The notes under the pieces: generated by a model
Database searches by the model: none
Told to the model about the DNA's origin: nothing
The model's input: the letters and a program-made list of their open reading frames with translations, nothing else
DNA from: Dysidea avara
Lineage: Eukaryota; Porifera; Demospongiae; Dictyoceratida; Dysideidae
NCBI RefSeq assembly: GCF_963678975.1
Contig: NC_089279.1
Coordinates: 24,910,004-24,974,003 of the forward strand
DNA: 64,000 nucleotides
Direction: 5' to 3'
In this document: positions 1 through 11,199 of the stretch, one piece after another
Numbering within the stretch: the stretch's first letter is position 1
Layout: each line of letters opens with the position of its first letter
Program-made: the position numbers and the translations under genes

Positions 1-282
1 CTTGGCTCTATTTCATCCAACAACTCTGGTGGTCTATATCCTTACCGCAGTAGCAAGGCAGCTCTCAATGCTATCACAAAATCTCTTAGTGTTGACCTAG
101 TGAAGGATGGGATTATTACTTGTTCAGTTCATCCAGGATGGGCACAAACTGACATGGGAGGACCTAATGCTCCGGTCACTATTGAGGAGTCAGTCCAGGG
201 AATGTTGAAGTTGTTTGCTAAACTTGATGAGAATTCCAATGGTGGCTTCTTCCTGTATGATGGTTCTACGATTAACTGGTAA
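1..282 (+). CDS. Short-chain dehydrogenase, 3' end only (cut by window edge)
   Basis: The frame is open from base 1 and ends at TAG 280-282, giving the last 93 residues of a short-chain dehydrogenase/reductase. The catalytic Y-x-x-x-K is visible as YRSSK around residues 21-25 of the fragment, followed by the SVHPGWAQTDMGG segment that closes the substrate pocket in sniffer/C-factor type SDRs. The protein ends in DGSTINW, as its neighbours end in DGSVMNW. It is very close to the genes at 1403 and 10165, so it is one member of a tandem array that continues off the left edge. An NAD(P)-dependent cytosolic carbonyl reductase activity follows from the family; the substrate is not known. Confidence 0.9.
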   Translation, partial: LGSISSNNSGGLYPYRSSKAALNAITKSLSVDLVKDGIITCSVHPGWAQTDMGGPNAPVTIEESVQGMLKLFAKLDENSNGGFFLYDGSTINW

Positions 283-1402
283 TTACTAGGCTAGCTGGCT
301 AGGGATATATTTTATGTTGCAAAATGTATTATATGGTGAACTTAGTGAATTTGATGTATAAGTTATGGTGTACATTTGATTGTGTGTACATTGAACATAG
401 CTATAATATTCATTCAACACACATACAATTGATGCTTGTGTTACCTGTATGGTTAAGTGTCAGCAGCTTTATTATTGGCCACATTCAGTGACATTCATCA
501 GCACTCATTATTTGTTGGACTTTGCTTTCTTTCTTTCTGTATAATGGTTGTTTTGTGACATCATGCATGAAAGATATCAAGTCAAGTACTGTAATCTCTG
601 TTTTTACCATATAACACTCGTTGAATTACATGCCCAGTTCTGCATGTAGCATACATATTATGATTGCATGAGAAAAGTCTTTAGAGGCATGCATTTGGTT
701 TTTTTGTTGGTTTTCATGCTCTGGTCACAATACTCTTCTCATATCGCAAACTTCAATCAGATGTATAAAATGTGTATAGCATTTCATGGTACAAAAATCT
801 CAACTAGGGCAACATGGATGGAGACAATGTATTCCTTGTAAACATGTTATATTATTGCTGATATCAAAAACAGTGAGGATGCAAATAAGTATAGTGACAT
901 TATGTCATCATGTATTGTAATGTATATTAAAAATAGTTACAATGTGTATTATTTCCAACTTCAGAAAATGCTGAGTAGTGCTGTGCTATTGTTCACTGGT
1001 TGAATGCTATGTAAACATTAGGGACTTAAATCAGAAACAATTATGCTGATGAACAATTTACACAGATAGTTGCATCATGCCTTTTGACCATGCAGGTTAA
1101 AGTAAATAATTGTGGTTAATATGTGGTGGAGGGAATTTTAACCTCTTACCCACAAGCCAACCATGCAAGTTATAATTGTAGCATACATATAGCGCTATTT
1201 CAATACACCACACATCATGAGATATTCTGTGGAACAATGTAACTAACGCTACAAGCCTAATAGCACGCACATACTCTAACTCTAGGTGGTTAATTATATA
1301 ATGTAGGACATGCAGGACAGCTGGTAATGGGAGACCAACCCCATCATCAAAAGCATAGCCACACCTCTAACTATCACACAATTGCAATTCTCTCCAACAA
1401 GA
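283..1402. other. Intergenic, nothing recognised
   Basis: AT-rich sequence between two dehydrogenase genes. I see no open frame with homology, no terminal inverted repeat and no RNA gene. The promoter of the next gene should lie towards the right end, but no clear TATA or initiator motif stands out. Confidence 0.5.
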
Positions 1403-2674
1403 ATGTGCAGCTTGAATAACAGCAAATTCCAGGTGAGCATATCAAATTAGTTGTTTACCTCACTGCTCTTCTAGTTTACATTGCTATGACAATCAATAGC
1501 AACTCATGATCATTTGTCTCAGTGCGTGTGTCTGTTCTGTGTCTATTCTTGTAACAGTGAGCAATTAACTGCAGCTTATAGTGATGTAGATGGAGTGATC
1601 ATATTATATCACAAATTAGTACAAGGCTTTATTGTGGTATACAGGAAGTCACAACAGTGGAATACCCTTGCAAAATGCATGATTACATCATAGAGGTGTC
1701 ACATACAACTTATAGTTTCCCAGGGACTGCACTTAATTTTTGCCTATAAATGCTTCTTCATGATGGAATTTTTTTATTAATTCATTGTACTAAATCACAT
1801 GTGCAGCTGAAAAATTACTGGTTTACAGATGGGAAGTCTGCTAGTTAAACCCCACAAAACTCCTACTCCAGTATGTTAGTGTATAGTGTGTGTTTGTTTA
1901 CTGAGTGCTACTGAAAACTTGCAGACTAAAATTCCATATGCTGTGATGATCACTGGAGCAAATAGAGGGTTAGGATTGCAGGTTGTGAAAGATCTTTTGG
2001 CTAGTAACTCTTGTCACTTGATTGCTACTTGCAGAAGTTTGGGAGGAGAGGGAAGCAGAGAGTTGGAAGAGTTGGCAGCCAAAGAGTCTCGTCTTACTGT
2101 TTTGGAGCTAGATGTTAGCAATCCTGCTACGTTCTCAAAAGTAGCAGAAGCAGTAGATGGAATAGTAAAAGAGAATGGGCTAAATGCACTTGTGAATAAT
2201 GCAGGTATTCACATAAGAAAAGGACTGGAAGATGTGACCGTTGATGACATGGCACAGACATTTGCCACCAACACAATCGGTCCACTAATGCTCACACAAT
2301 CATTCCTACCACTACTGAAGAGAGCTGCTAGTCATGCTTCAGATAAACCACTTGGCTGGCAAAGAGCAGTTGTTATAAACATGTCTACCATACTTGGTTC
2401 CATTTCATCTAATGACAAGGGTGGTCTATATCCTTACCGCAGCAGCAAAGCTGCTCTCAATGCTATCACAAAATCTCTTAGTGTTGACCTAGTGAAGGAT
2501 GGAATTATTACTTGTTCAGTTCATCCTGGATGGGTACAAACTGACATGGGAGGATCTAATGCTCCGGTCACTATTGAGGAGTCAGTCCAGGGAATGTTGA
2601 AGTTGTTTGCTAAACTTGACCATAACTCCAATGGTGGTTTCTTTCAGTATGATGGTTCTGTAATGAACTGGTAG
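1403..2674 (+). CDS. Sniffer/C-factor-like short-chain dehydrogenase, two exons
   Basis: Exons 1403-1432 and 1925-2674, phase 0, giving 259 residues. Exon 1 encodes MCSLNNSKFQ and ends at a consensus donor (CAG|GTGAGC). Exon 2 follows an acceptor TTGCAG; an upstream in-frame GTG at 1886 lies in the intron and is not a start. Visible motifs: dinucleotide-binding TGANRGLG (residues 20-27), NNAG (101-104), active-site Y181-x-x-x-K185 with a likely catalytic serine near 164, and PGWVQTDMGG (211-220). Length and motifs fit the classical single-domain SDR fold of the sniffer-like carbonyl reductases, cytosolic NAD(P)H-dependent enzymes. The natural substrate is unknown. It is flanked on the same strand by close paralogues, which points to tandem duplication. 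Confidence 0.92.
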
Positions 2675-3042
2675 AAGTATAATGCACTTACATTACAATC
2701 ATTGTATACTGTATTATATTTTCTGAATCAGTATAAGTAGCAATATCATGATGGAATTAATTTTGATAATTTGCTCTATGTAAAGCTTTTAGTAATTGAA
2801 TTATATTGCACTAAACACTAGACCTAGCTGATCAGGTGTCCAAGTTCTGTAACCAACTAGCTATGTAGCTATCTACTGTGGAGGGAGTAGCTACATTCAT
2901 AGATAATAATATACGCTATACATTGTAGCCTCCTATATAGTTAGCTACACTCAGCTGTGGTTTAAATAGATGCATAATCTCTATACACACAGGTCATTAA
3001 TGTTGTAGTTCCATGGAATAGCTATAATAACGGGAGTGGCTA

Positions 3043-3560
3043 ACTTTATTTATTTATTTATTTTATTTATTATCAATTTTTCCAAAGAAGGGTTCCACAA
3101 AAGGCTAGTTAGCCTGTACTAGGTGGTCCCCAACACAGAACATACATACATATACACATACAGAGCATACATACATGCACAGAACATACATACATATACA
3201 CAATCAAAACAAATTACAAATAAGAAATGATATAGCTATTTCAGTACAAAACAGAAAATATTTAAGCTTATGCTTAAAACTGCCTGCAGTTGGCTGTGAC
3301 AAAATTGTTGGAGGTAAGAAGTTCCATAGAAATGGCACAGCCACAAAGAATGAGTGCCTAAATGCGTTGATCGTAGAACACACAAGGTTTAAAGTTAAGG
3401 AATGAGATCTAGTAGATAGTGTGTTAAATTGAAAATATTTAGAGAAATCAATGGCTGTTCTCTTATGGAAGATGGAATACAGAGTCCAAATAGATATATA
3501 GTCACGACGTGCTTTGAGTGAGGGCCATCCCAGTTCATTGACACAAATAATTGAAGATTT
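3043..3560 (-). mobile_element. LINE (CR1/Jockey-like) 3' end, 5'-truncated
   Basis: Read on the minus strand, about 115 codons are open to a TGA at 3204-3206. The reading has the typical C-terminal tail of a CR1/Jockey-type ORF2: WPSLKARRDYISIWTLY, then FRHSFFVAVPFLWNFLPP, then FKHKLKYFLF. The rest of ORF2 is absent. After the stop, a short TA-rich 3' UTR ends in a TAAA-type repeat (TTTA on the plus strand, about 3043-3068), the usual 3' terminus of such elements. This is a plain 5'-truncated retrotransposon copy. The open tail suggests it is fairly young. It lies between two host SDR genes and is in the opposite orientation to them. Confidence 0.75.
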
Positions 3561-3799
3561 GGACTATTTATTAGTAGATTATATAATTATCTGTCCATAA
3601 AATGCTTACAGATAGCTAGGCGCCCATTGAAAATATTCTCGCAAGTGCGTGAAACTACCAGCATCTAGATCTGGTGAAATCATACTGATGTTGAACGCTG
3701 ATGCATGCGACCGGACAACAATAGAAGAAGGCAGCAAAAATGGTTAGTTTGATAATGTGTTGTATTGATGGCATGTATAGCATGGATTGCATGGACTTA

Positions 3800-4602
3800 G
3801 CGTAAGTGACCTATTATCGAACGGTACCTATTATCGAACATAAAAATCACGTAACATATTCGGAAGTTTACAATTTTATTCCGCATACTCGTAAGGTGTT
3901 TATATGGAGAATTCCAATAGTGTAGCCTATTCTTAATGAGCTTTCCATCCTTTAGAGTTTATGTGTGGACATCACAGCAGTCTTGATACTCATCACCACT
4001 GAAGAAGAAATGAAGAAAAAACACAGGAATCGCCATGAAAGAAGTACAACTCGAGCGTGACTTTGGCGGCGGAATTGGGCTGACTGTTTGTCATTTACCT
4101 GAGTAAAAGATGTATCCATGAAGACTGTACAGAAGGGGTTGTTGTAAACAAGGATAATAAGACTGTGTTATTGGTCGTAATGTGCTGATTTTTCACAGTA
4201 CGTATTTTACACTAAACGATTCGCTGTTGTAACTCACAAGTGCATGCTTGTATCAAAACTATACTTCAGTTACAGTATCATGGCACTTCAGATAAAATAA
4301 TTAAGAGTGTGTAGGGTGCACTGAAGTCACCACAATAGAAAAGGTGCAAAACGTTCGATAATTGATTAACGCAAATTAATGGGCGTTCGATAATAGGTAT
4401 TGGTGTTCGATAATTCATATTTTACGGAATGCAGAAATCCACTAATAACACGGACACTAATCGGATACTATTACTCAAACTTAAGCGAGGTATTGTACAA
4501 GAAAGGCACTACCTCCTGGTGAAAAGTCGAGGTTGATTCTACTTTCCTGGAGATATTTATGAAGTGAAGTATAAACTTCGTTCGATAATCGGTCACTTAC
4601 GC
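3800..4602. mobile_element. Tc1/mariner-type MITE, 803 bp, TA target duplication
   Basis: The ends are inverted repeats of about 24 bp differing at one position (GCGTAAGTGACC[T/G]ATTATCG), directly flanked by TA on both sides (3798-3799 and 4603-4604). The GTTCGATAAT motif recurs internally in both orientations. No transposase frame is present, so it is a non-autonomous element. The TA duplication places it with the Tc1/mariner superfamily; the exact family is unknown. Confidence 0.75.
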
Positions 4603-4796
4603 TATTCAGCCGAGTCGATGTCTTAGACTTAGAAACGCGTCAGCGTGATGTGATCCCGCCTGAGGGTGTGTATTACCATTTCAATAAAGAGTGTGCATAT
4701 TCGTATGCAGTTATGCCAGCAATTGTAAATTGTTTGTTTCCCGTCCTAGTCAGACAAAAAATACCATGCGGGCGGGCGGGCGGTTATCAGTATTAT

Positions 4797-5560
4797 TAAA
4801 CCAGGCGCACGCCCACAGCCGGCCGAAGGCCGGCTGTGGGCGTGCGCCTGGTTTACTGTAATTGTTTCCGTAAAAGTGTGTGTGTGTACCTATCTATCTA
4901 CCTATCTACCTATGTTTGTCCGTACGCACCCACGTGAGCAAAATCGTTTAATAACGGTGAAAGCAGCTTTTACGTAAGAAGTAAAAGTGAAATGAAGTCT
5001 GTATTAAACTTCTGCACAGGTGAACTTTGCTCTGAGGTGGTTTCTTTTCGGCGGACTGAAATACGGGTGTGGTGACTTTCCTCAGACTACCTTCCCCTTG
5101 AGGTTTTCAGGCATTTAGCAACTGAAAAACAACGGTGCAGGCCTCGTATACTGCCAGGAATAGCCTATCGCTTCGAGTTGAAAGGGGGCGTATCCCTTAC
5201 GTACGCGAACGAAAATGAAGAGCAGCTTTGAGGCTTTGTCGAGAGAATTTGTGGGATAAAACACGTTAGTCACACTATAAAACAGTTTAGAAGATAGTTT
5301 TGTGCGTAATATGTTGGTAAAAGCAGTTTATTTAACAAACGCTTCCTTAGCAGTGCATAGCAACGTAATTGAATGAATTACGAATATTTCATGAATTACG
5401 AGAAATAGCTAATTATATTATTGCACAACCCAAACTACCATATTGTAAAGTAGTAATACATAGTTGGTTAATTCATAGTAGTATATACTGTCTATAGTTA
5501 TTCCAGATGAGTTAGCTAGCTGCATGGCGCCTGCACACCAACTTGTTAAAATCTATTATT
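4797..5560. repeat. Repeat family A, copy 1, with a 59-nt perfect GC-rich hairpin at its end
   Basis: 4797-4855 is a perfect palindrome with 28-bp arms and a 3-base loop (GAA). The arms contain GGCGCACGCCCACAGCC. To its right the sequence, read in reverse, matches copies at about 20930-21662 and 50200-50714, including a short CTAT-type microsatellite and a long unique-looking body. In each copy the hairpin marks one end. The other end is fuzzy; similarity to copy 2 is still seen near 5540. No coding potential is convincing. The hairpin terminus recalls the 3' hairpin of Helitrons, but I see no flanking CTRR, so the class is open. Confidence 0.6.
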
Positions 5561-6730
5561 TAATATCAAGGGAGCCCATGACCTCCTAATTGCCTTTACT
5601 CTCAGATTTAGCAGAGATGTAAGATTCAATTCTCATAGAAAGTTAGATTCGAAGTGTTGCAGACCCCTCATTTTCTCTAAGCATGCAGCCACCAAATTTT
5701 GCAGGCTTTTATAGAGTTTGCTCACCTTGCTGGCTGGGTGTATCATGCTTGTGGTCATAACACTAATTTAGCCATCAACTGCAACAGTACGAATGTTCCA
5801 CACACATTGATTGTCAGATGAGTGGGACTCCTGTTCATTAAGTATCTCGTCCACCAATGGCTACTTGAAGAGATAGCTAATCCGGTCTGAGGTTAGAATG
5901 AATTCAAACTACGTAGTTATCCATGCATTTTGGCACTAAAAACATCAGAAACTCACTACCTTTCCAATAATACACCATGTACTCACACTAGCAATTATAA
6001 ACAAAAATAATTAGATCACGTGACTATCAAATGCAATAATAAATTTGCATGCGGCTCTAAAATGATCATGCGGGCAGGTGACAGGAAACAAGGAATCTAC
6101 AATCGGTGGCCTAAAGGATCTCCTGGGTTTAACAACAGATCATGTTGTGGCTAGCTAATACATTAAGTTTACTTCTGTGTAAACCTCCAATGCCCCAACT
6201 GGTAGGCTTGATACTAATAAGACCATCATTATTATAATACTTGTTTCCCATCACCACCCGCATCAATCTTTAGGTAGCCGCACCAAATTTTAATTACTTG
6301 ATTATAGATCACGTGAATGGACTATTTCATGATAAAACGAGGCACAGAGAGACCAAGTTTTAAGGTAAATGTATTAGCTGTGCATATAAACAAAGCAGAA
6401 GGGTCCACTCTTGTTGAACAGAGTGCATGGGTGAACCGTCCTGGCAGCCTTCAAGATTCGAGATACTCTATTAGAGCAGTCAGAGACTGAAACAAAAGAA
6501 TCAAGTGTAATAATCAATAATCACCTCCCGCTTGCATCAGTTTTTGTTCCATTAGGTGACGGGAAACAAGCAATATAATAACGATGGCCTAATGTAATGT
6601 ACAAAACTCGACAAGCAAGTGTAAACGTACATAAAAGGTGTGGTGTGTGTGCAAATATTTATATTTGCTCACTTTGGAGCCATTTCAATAGAAAGAGTTT
6701 GCATAATTATTTCTTCATATGCAGTAGTCA
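5561..6730. other. Intergenic, nothing recognised
   Basis: Mixed AT-rich sequence without a supported gene. Some stretches resemble dispersed sponge-type repeat sequence, but I found no second copy in this window. Confidence 0.4.
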
Positions 6731-6821
6731 ATTTGGGCTGAAAGGCAGCAGATGGCCCACTGACTTTTATAGCTACTTAACAGTTAATATGGGTCATCTA
6801 CCGCCTTTCAGCCCAAATTAA
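6731..6821. repeat. Small inverted repeat
   Basis: The arms start with AATTTGGGCTGAAAGGC and its complement, each about 28 bp with a few mismatches, around a loop of about 30 bases. It could fold as a hairpin in RNA. No protein or known RNA family is recognised. Confidence 0.6.
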
Positions 6822-8014
6822 GGCCTTGCATCAGTAGGGTGGAGATTCTACAACTCCACCTCCACGAAGTAGATTTGCTGCTGCTGGGGAACTGACACAA
6901 AGACATTAGGTACATAATGGAAAAATAATTCACCATGATAACAAATATGCTCCACCTATAAGTCATTTTGTTGGATAGCCCATAGAGTATTTTATCAAAT
7001 TCTGAACACCACATAACAATGAACTGCATATTCCGGACACTACTACCCATGCACCATATAGCTGTGTTCGTATTTATTAGCATGCAGTGAGGGTGGTGTG
7101 GTCACAGGAGGTGACACCCAGTTGTCTAGCTGAATAATTGCACGTGTTGTAGCATGATATGACATCAACAAGTATATCTGATTGTAAGAATTCCAGTGTG
7201 TTAAGGGGCTTTACTGAAGGTAGTGTTTTGTAGCTATATCTAGTTATTTAGCTATCTATGCAAGTCTAGTACTGATCCAATGGCCAATTTTCACTGCAAT
7301 AATTTTTGTAGTAGTTAGCTACACATGTTGTGTGAGATCCTTCGTATAAAAATGTGTTATTACTAAAATGCCATAAACAAACTGTTTTCTAAAGCAATGC
7401 ACTGGAATTTGTGCATTGGTGGCCTAGGTATAAGAGTTACCTAATTGACGTCTTGGTGACTGCAACAAAAGGGGAAGGAAGGGTTGATTACTGCTTGCCA
7501 ACCACAGGGGCTGACTTAGTATTGGATTGACTTGTAGTTAGCTAAAAGGATAATGCTTCTTTTAAGATGTCGAAGTAATTTCTTTCCTGTCCGGTATATG
7601 CATCACCGCTCCATTAATTGATGGTCCAGAAGACTTCAACAAGTGCAGCTGTGCTCCTACAATTCTAATGCAAGTAAGTACTTCAAAGTAGTGCAGTTTC
7701 ATTTGCTGCTAGTAGCTAGGTCTGGGTGATATAACGATGTCCATGTGATGGAATGACTAGCTACTCTATAAATGAATGGTAGGTGCATCCAGAGGTACTG
7801 TACATCATTCATCTTGTGATCTCAAAAAATGATGAACTATGTGTTGAACTAATTTTATACATCCTAATAATATTCTAATACATTGATTTTTTATCTATAC
7901 CAGTGCATTCCAGAGTCCTTACCTGCCTTCTTAGTACAGTGCCTTCCTTCCAAACTACAACAGAGGCACTAATTTAACTGATTAAGAAATCATACTGTCT
8001 TCAAGAATATAACT
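6822..8014. other. Intergenic, nothing recognised
   Basis: No gene, RNA or bounded repeat can be supported here. Confidence 0.4.
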
Positions 8015-8770
8015 TATCATACAGTACAATAGTACTGTATAGTAGGCAGGGGTGTAGCTAGAAATTTTAAATAGGTGAGGCAGACCTTGTGATGCTTATA
8101 AATGATGCATGCACTCTAGTGTGTAGAGTCACCATGCGTAGTATACTCCAACTAGGAAGTCTGGGGGCATGTCCCCCCCCCCAGAAATATTTGAAAATTA
8201 AGAGTTACAAGATAGAATTTGGAGGTAATTTTTATCCTGCTATTATGGTAATTGCAAAGAATGCACATATAATTTTAAGCATGTAGTTCAGACTTTGACT
8301 TGAAAAGTTTAAGTACTGTTATTATAGCATGCAGAACATATCAATCCAGGAGGTCTGGGGTATGCTCCCTTGGGAGTTTATCACAACTATTATATTAAAA
8401 ATTTGCTTGACTGTTGTATTAGGGTGAGTGCTCTATTGGAGTATATTGATCTTGCTTGACCAGTTTCTGAAACCTCAGTAACTCCCTGGAACTGCCCCTA
8501 GATGGACACTTTACTGTATGTATAATAAGTTGAACTATTGTAGACTTTGTTAATGGAAACTTTCAGTGCACCTAAAAGGTCCAATGTAGCTCTCAGTGTA
8601 GTCACCAATATTTGGTGAGACAACTGCCTCACCTGCCTACATTGTAGTTACGCCTCTGGTAGGGACCATAAAGGTTTGGGCATAGCCCCTGAAAAAAATC
8701 ACCCAAAAAGCAGCCTCACTTTTCCCTGACAATAATGAAGCAGTTTGGTTAATCTTGCTAATGTAGAACT
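8015..8770. repeat. Fragment of foldback family X, split by a MITE
   Basis: 8015-8046 carries the small terminal palindrome of family X (ATCATACAGTA...GTATAGTAGG). The sequence resumes at 8659 with GTAGGGACCATAAAG and continues with the X body (AAAATCACCCAAAAA...) to about 8770. The two halves line up directly with the uninterrupted copy at 35690, so the 612 bp between them are a later insertion. Confidence 0.65.
8047..8658. mobile_element. MITE nested in family X, 5-bp target duplication
   Basis: The ends are imperfect inverted repeats (CAGGGGTGTAGCTA on the left, CAGAGGCGTAACTA read inwards from the right). GTAGG is duplicated on both sides (8042-8046 and 8659-8663). The interior has a C9-10 run and no transposase frame. 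The CAGRGGYGTARCTA terminus recalls widespread animal hAT-like MITEs, but a 5-bp duplication is short for hAT, so the superfamily is uncertain. Confidence 0.65.
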
Positions 8771-9013
8771 TGAGAATCATGTGATTAACATGTCAGTATA
8801 CAAGTACAACATCATGTACCATTGGTCATAGTATCTGTATACTGTGCATGTAGAGCTAGCCAGTGTACATTATCACTTACTGTAACAAAATGCTAAACCC
8901 ACTTTGGAAATATCACAGAGTAATCTCTTTCAATAGATGTGGTAGTTAAATACACCACAGATAATTATGTTTGGCCTATAGAAATGTGCCATATTTCTAA
9001 TTACTCTTACAGA

Positions 9014-9714
9014 CTACAGCACCGTACTCCATACTGATTAGTGGAGCTAATAGGGGACTGCATGGGACTTGGTTTAGTATCCTCATCATGTGATAGCTAC
9101 TTGCAGGAGCCTAGGAGGAGAGGGAAGCAAAGAATTAGAGCAGTTGGCAGTTAAAGAAAGTTGTCTTACCGTGGTGGAGTTAGACGTTGCCAATTCTGCA
9201 ACATTCTCAACTGTTGTAGGAGTAGTAGATGGAATAGTAAAGAAGTTAACGTGCTTGTGAATAATGCAGGAATTAACTGCTGAACACATGATAAAAACAT
9301 TTGCCACCAACACAATCGGTCCATTAATGCTCACACAATCATTCCTACCACTACTGATTGAAGAGAGCTGCTAGTCATGCTTCAGATAAACCACTTGGCT
9401 GGCAGAGAGCAGCTGTTATAAATGTATCTTCTCGACTTGGCTTTATTTCATCTAATGACAAGGGTGGTCTATATCCTTACAGCAGCAGTAAGGCAACTCT
9501 CATTGCTATCACAAAGTCTCTTAGTGTTGACCTAGTGAAGGATGGGATTATTACTTGTTCAGTTCATCCAGGATGGGTACAAACTGACATGGGAAGACCT
9601 AATGCTTCAGTCACTATTGAGGAGTCGGCACAAGGCTCGTTGAAAGTGTTTTCTAATCTCAACCAGAGCTCCAATGGTGGATTTTTAAACTATGATGGAT
9701 CTGTAATTAACTGA
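9014..9714 (+). pseudogene. Short-chain dehydrogenase pseudogene
   Basis: The sequence starts after an acceptor (CTTACAG) exactly as exon 2 of the neighbouring SDR genes does, and keeps LISGANRG for the first codons. A deletion/frameshift then follows in the cofactor-binding half (around 9055-9080). About 30 bases are missing where the neighbours encode KENGLN and the segment after NNAG, and a 4-base insertion sits near 9355. From about 9360 the frame is again clean to TGA 9712-9714, with YSSSK and PGWVQTDMGR. No complete enzyme can be made. The 3' half is far better preserved than the 5' half, which hints at recent gene conversion from an active copy. Confidence 0.85.
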
Positions 9715-10164
9715 TAGTTAATAACTGATAGTTCTTGGTCTATTATTTTTATACCATTAACATTAATTAAGACTTCCTATATCATATTATAATGTGTATG
9801 GGTTTGTGTCACGACTCTCAATAGTAAAATACTGATATTTGAATTTTCACTCTAATAAATTAAAGCTAGCAATCTGAATGGTTAACCGCTACTACAACTC
9901 TGATGAACTTACACATGGTTATTATTGGTAATGTGCCTAATGAAGGTATCTTGTACAAAATGATGTAGTTATTTAGTTTTTAATGCAATCATACATGGGA
10001 TAATGCAGACATGGTCTAATTATGGGCTTCGGGAAAGTTCTATTCCATCCTTCCTACCCCTAGCTTACCATCATTGGTGTGTACTCCTACTATCCATGCA
10101 CATAGTGTACTATAGAGTGCATGTACTTTTAACATGTTGATATATGTAGCTATAACTCTTACAG

Positions 10165-10920
10165 GCAAAAACACCACTTTCTATACTGATTACTGGAGCT
10201 AATAGAGGGATAGGACTTGGACTAGTGAAGTCTCTACTAGCCAGTAATCCGCAACCTCATCACGTGATAGCTACCAGCAGGAACCTAGGGGTTGATGGAA
10301 GCAAAGAGCTGGAGAATTTGGCAGCTAAAGAGCCTCGCCTTTCTATTTTGCAATTAAATGTTGCCAATTCTGCTACATTCTCTACTGTTGTGAAAGCTGT
10401 AGATGAACTTGTAAAGGAAAATGGACTAAATGTGCTTCTTAACAATGCTGGGATTACTGTTAAGAAAAGATTAGAAGATTTAACTGCTGATGACATGGCT
10501 CAGGCTTTTATCACCAACACAATTGGTCCACTAATGCTCACACAATCATTCCTACCACTACTGAAGAGAGCTGCTAGTCATGCTTCTGATAAACCACTTG
10601 GCTGGCAAAGAGCAGCTGTTATCAACATGTCTACCATACTTGCTTCTATTTCATCCAACAACTCTGGTGGTCTATATCCTTACCGCAGCAGTAAGACAGC
10701 TCTCAATGCTATCACAAAGTCTCTTAGTGTTGACATAGTAAAGGATGGGATTATTACTTGTTCAGTTCATCCAGGATGGGTACAAACTGACATGGGAGGA
10801 CCTAATGCTCCGGTTACTATTGAGGATTCAGTCAAGGGAATGTTGAAGTTGTTCGCTAAACTTGACTATAACTCCAATGGTGGTTTCTTCCAGTATGATG
10901 GCTCTGTAATGAACTGGTAG
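10165..10920 (+). CDS. Sniffer/C-factor-like short-chain dehydrogenase, main exon
   Basis: An acceptor (CTCTTACAG) opens an exon of 251 codons starting AKTPLSILITG and ending at TAG 10918-10920. It contains TGANRGIG (cofactor loop), NNAG, YRSSK (catalytic Tyr/Lys) and PGWVQTDMGG, all intact, so this is an active-looking cytosolic carbonyl-reductase-type SDR. By analogy with the gene at 1403 a short first exon should lie upstream. The best candidate is 9931-9945, encoding MCLMK before a GTATCT donor; it has the right phase but is weakly supported. Downstream half is almost identical to the other array members. Confidence 0.88.
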   Translation, partial: AKTPLSILITGANRGIGLGLVKSLLASNPQPHHVIATSRNLGVDGSKELENLAAKEPRLSILQLNVANSATFSTVVKAVDELVKENGLNVLLNNAGITVKKRLEDLTADDMAQAFITNTIGPLMLTQSFLPLLKRAASHASDKPLGWQRAAVINMSTILASISSNNSGGLYPYRSSKTALNAITKSLSVDIVKDGIITCSVHPGWVQTDMGGPNAPVTIEDSVKGMLKLFAKLDYNSNGGFFQYDGSVMNW

Positions 10921-11199
10921 TTAACTACTGATGCAACCACATACATGATATGTCTAGTTTGTATGTATGGCATTATATGTAATGATTGACAGTTGCTATA
11001 TACAAAATCTGCATGGTTGGAAATACTAGTCTGTAGCTGTGATGGTGGTGATATTTTAGCTGACTAATATAAGCTAAATATGATAGCTACGATTATGTAA
11101 CTGGAAGGAAGCACCAATCGATTGGTACTGTACATAGCTAGCTTGCAGAGAAAAGTGTGTACAAGTAGTGAGATGGTCAAAAATCTGGTCACCTCAGTT

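Noticed and set aside
1886-1924. GTG start for the SDR gene at 1.9 kb
   Set aside because: It lies in the intron; a proper ATG exon with donor is at 1403-1432.
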